Below, in pieces: positions 63,415 through 64,000 of a stretch of DNA of 64,000 bases. A model generated the notes under the pieces. That model did no database searches. It saw only the letters and a list, made by a program, of their open reading frames with translations, and was not told where the DNA came from. The DNA comes from an uncultured Porphyromonadaceae bacterium (GTDB lineage: Bacteria > Bacteroidota > Bacteroidia > Bacteroidales > Coprobacteraceae). Location of the stretch: positions 47,369-111,368 of the forward strand of contig URAV01000006.1 in NCBI GenBank assembly GCA_900545915.1, in the 5' to 3' direction. The position numbers and the translations under genes were made by a program. Positions within the stretch are counted from its first letter, which is position 1; every line of letters starts with the position of its first letter.

Positions 63415-63497
63415 CTCCTTCCGTGTTCACAAATAACTTGTGCGTTTTCTCTCGGACCAGCTAGTATATAAATACTACGGAACCCTAGAAAACTATG
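63400..63497 (-). ncRNA. ykkC-class riboswitch (guanidine-I or a ykkC subtype 2)
   Basis: Minus strand order CTAGGGTTCCG, CTGGTCCGAGAG, AACACGG and GCCTGGGAGA, the conserved blocks of the ykkC class. Subtype 1 senses guanidine; subtypes 2 sense ppGpp, PRPP or nucleotides. The ligand cannot be decided by eye. The layout (aptamer block overlapping a terminator arm) is that of an ON switch. It would control the radical SAM gene 130 nt further on. Confidence 0.85.
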
Positions 63498-63565
63498 AAT
63501 TTTAAGTTTGAAATGTTAAACTTATTTTAGCATAATTACATATATGAATCAAGCTAATTCATTTA

Positions 63566-64000
63566 TTAACTCGCTTGTTGTATTTTGTTATTTTTAGCAG
63601 ATTTTTTATTATTTTTAGCTGCAGAATCTATGTAGTAAGTTCCTATTGCAAATACTGCTACTATACTTCCATATATATTAGTTAATTTTAAGAAAGATAG
63701 ACTTTCTTTTTCGTAGTGACCTCCACCTTCTGGTGCCTCTAAATCTTGAGGTTGTATATGCTCAATAGCATATGAAAGTGTGTTATTTACTTTTGCGAAG
63801 TAATATTGAGTATGTATGTTATATACTCCTAAAACTAATATTGCTACAACTATAACTCTTGCTAATATTTTTGATACTGTTGTAGAATTTTTTATATTGA
63901 ACATCTTTTTGAAGAAGTTTCTTATAAAGTTCCAGTAAAGTCCAACATGAAGACCTATAAATGCTATTGATAAATAAGAAGCACCTATGTGAAGCATCTT
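63566..64000 (-). CDS. DUF4405-like membrane protein (5' end outside window)
   Basis: At least 144 residues; the frame is open at the right edge (AAG precedes the first Met) and the Met at 63997 lies inside a membrane helix, so the gene is cut. It starts with a haem-style helix HIGASYLSIAFIGLHVGLYWNF with two His, resembling DUF4405/cytochrome b561-type proteins, then a second helix (about 43-60), an acidic loop (QPQDLEAPEGGGHYEKE), a last helix (about 104-122) and a Lys/Asn-rich tail. Codon use is strongly A/T-rich, clostridial in style. The function is unknown. Confidence 0.65.
   Translation of the reverse strand, partial: KMLHIGASYLSIAFIGLHVGLYWNFIRNFFKKMFNIKNSTTVSKILARVIVVAILVLGVYNIHTQYYFAKVNNTLSYAIEHIQPQDLEAPEGGGHYEKESLSFLKLTNIYGSIVAVFAIGTYYIDSAAKNNKKSAKNNKIQQAS

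Overview
The window is almost entirely chromosomal DNA of a Bacteroidales bacterium. The promoters visible are Bacteroidetes-type -7 boxes (TAnnTTTG), almost no gene except the nitroreductase at 18532 carries a strong Shine-Dalgarno, and the gene content is typical: an S46 dipeptidyl-peptidase, a GH29 fucosidase, Mfa/Fim-type fimbriae, a BT_3928-like DoxX protein next to tpiA, and a LytS/LytR pair. Genus cannot be fixed from this; a gut Bacteroidales such as Coprobacter/Barnesiella is a guess.

Layout. 1-1.9 kb: 3' end of a cytochrome c biogenesis gene, an EamA transporter and a rubredoxin. 1.9-8.4 kb (minus): a TolC-MacA-MacB efflux operon that also carries its own histidine kinase and LytTR regulator. 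8.6-10.1 kb: ECF sigma factor, membrane protein (likely anti-sigma) and Spy-like periplasmic protein. 10.2-11.9 kb: AspT/YidE-type transporter. 12.4-18.5 kb: metallophosphoesterase, ABC substrate-binding lipoprotein, an unusual permease-ATPase fusion, Tex and FolK. 18.5-29.7 kb: nitroreductase, PepSY-like protein, YigZ, YfhO-like protein, Mfd, polyprenol-phosphate mannosyltransferase, dihydroorotase, CrcB and an NAD(P)-binding protein. 29.9-32.4 kb: alcohol and aldehyde dehydrogenases. 32.7-38.6 kb: RND tripartite efflux operon. 38.7-45 kb: dipeptidyl-peptidase with an outer-membrane beta-barrel protein, and a fucosidase. 45.2-52.2 kb: housekeeping genes (DUF695, DUF1599, DoxX, tpiA, SPOR, folE, acyltransferase, HAD phosphatase) and four tRNAs. 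52.9-61.8 kb: a six-gene fimbrial operon ending in a very large putative tip adhesin.

A family of dispersed imperfect palindromes of about 150-180 bp, with ends resembling AGAACCTGTCTAAATTTT, sits at five places. Two of these are inside operons: between the RND adaptor and pump genes, and between the major and minor fimbrial genes. I do not recognise it as a named element, and it is the best candidate here for an undescribed repeat.

The last ~1.4 kb (from about 62,575) is foreign. Base composition, codon use, a strong AAAGGAGGG ribosome binding site, a ykkC-class riboswitch with a Firmicutes-style terminator, and the proteins themselves all look clostridial. The change of origin falls inside one open reading frame, which joins the N-terminal half of a radical SAM protein to the C-terminal two thirds of a Bacteroidales LytTR response regulator. 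The simplest reading is an assembly chimera or contamination joint rather than a real fusion gene.
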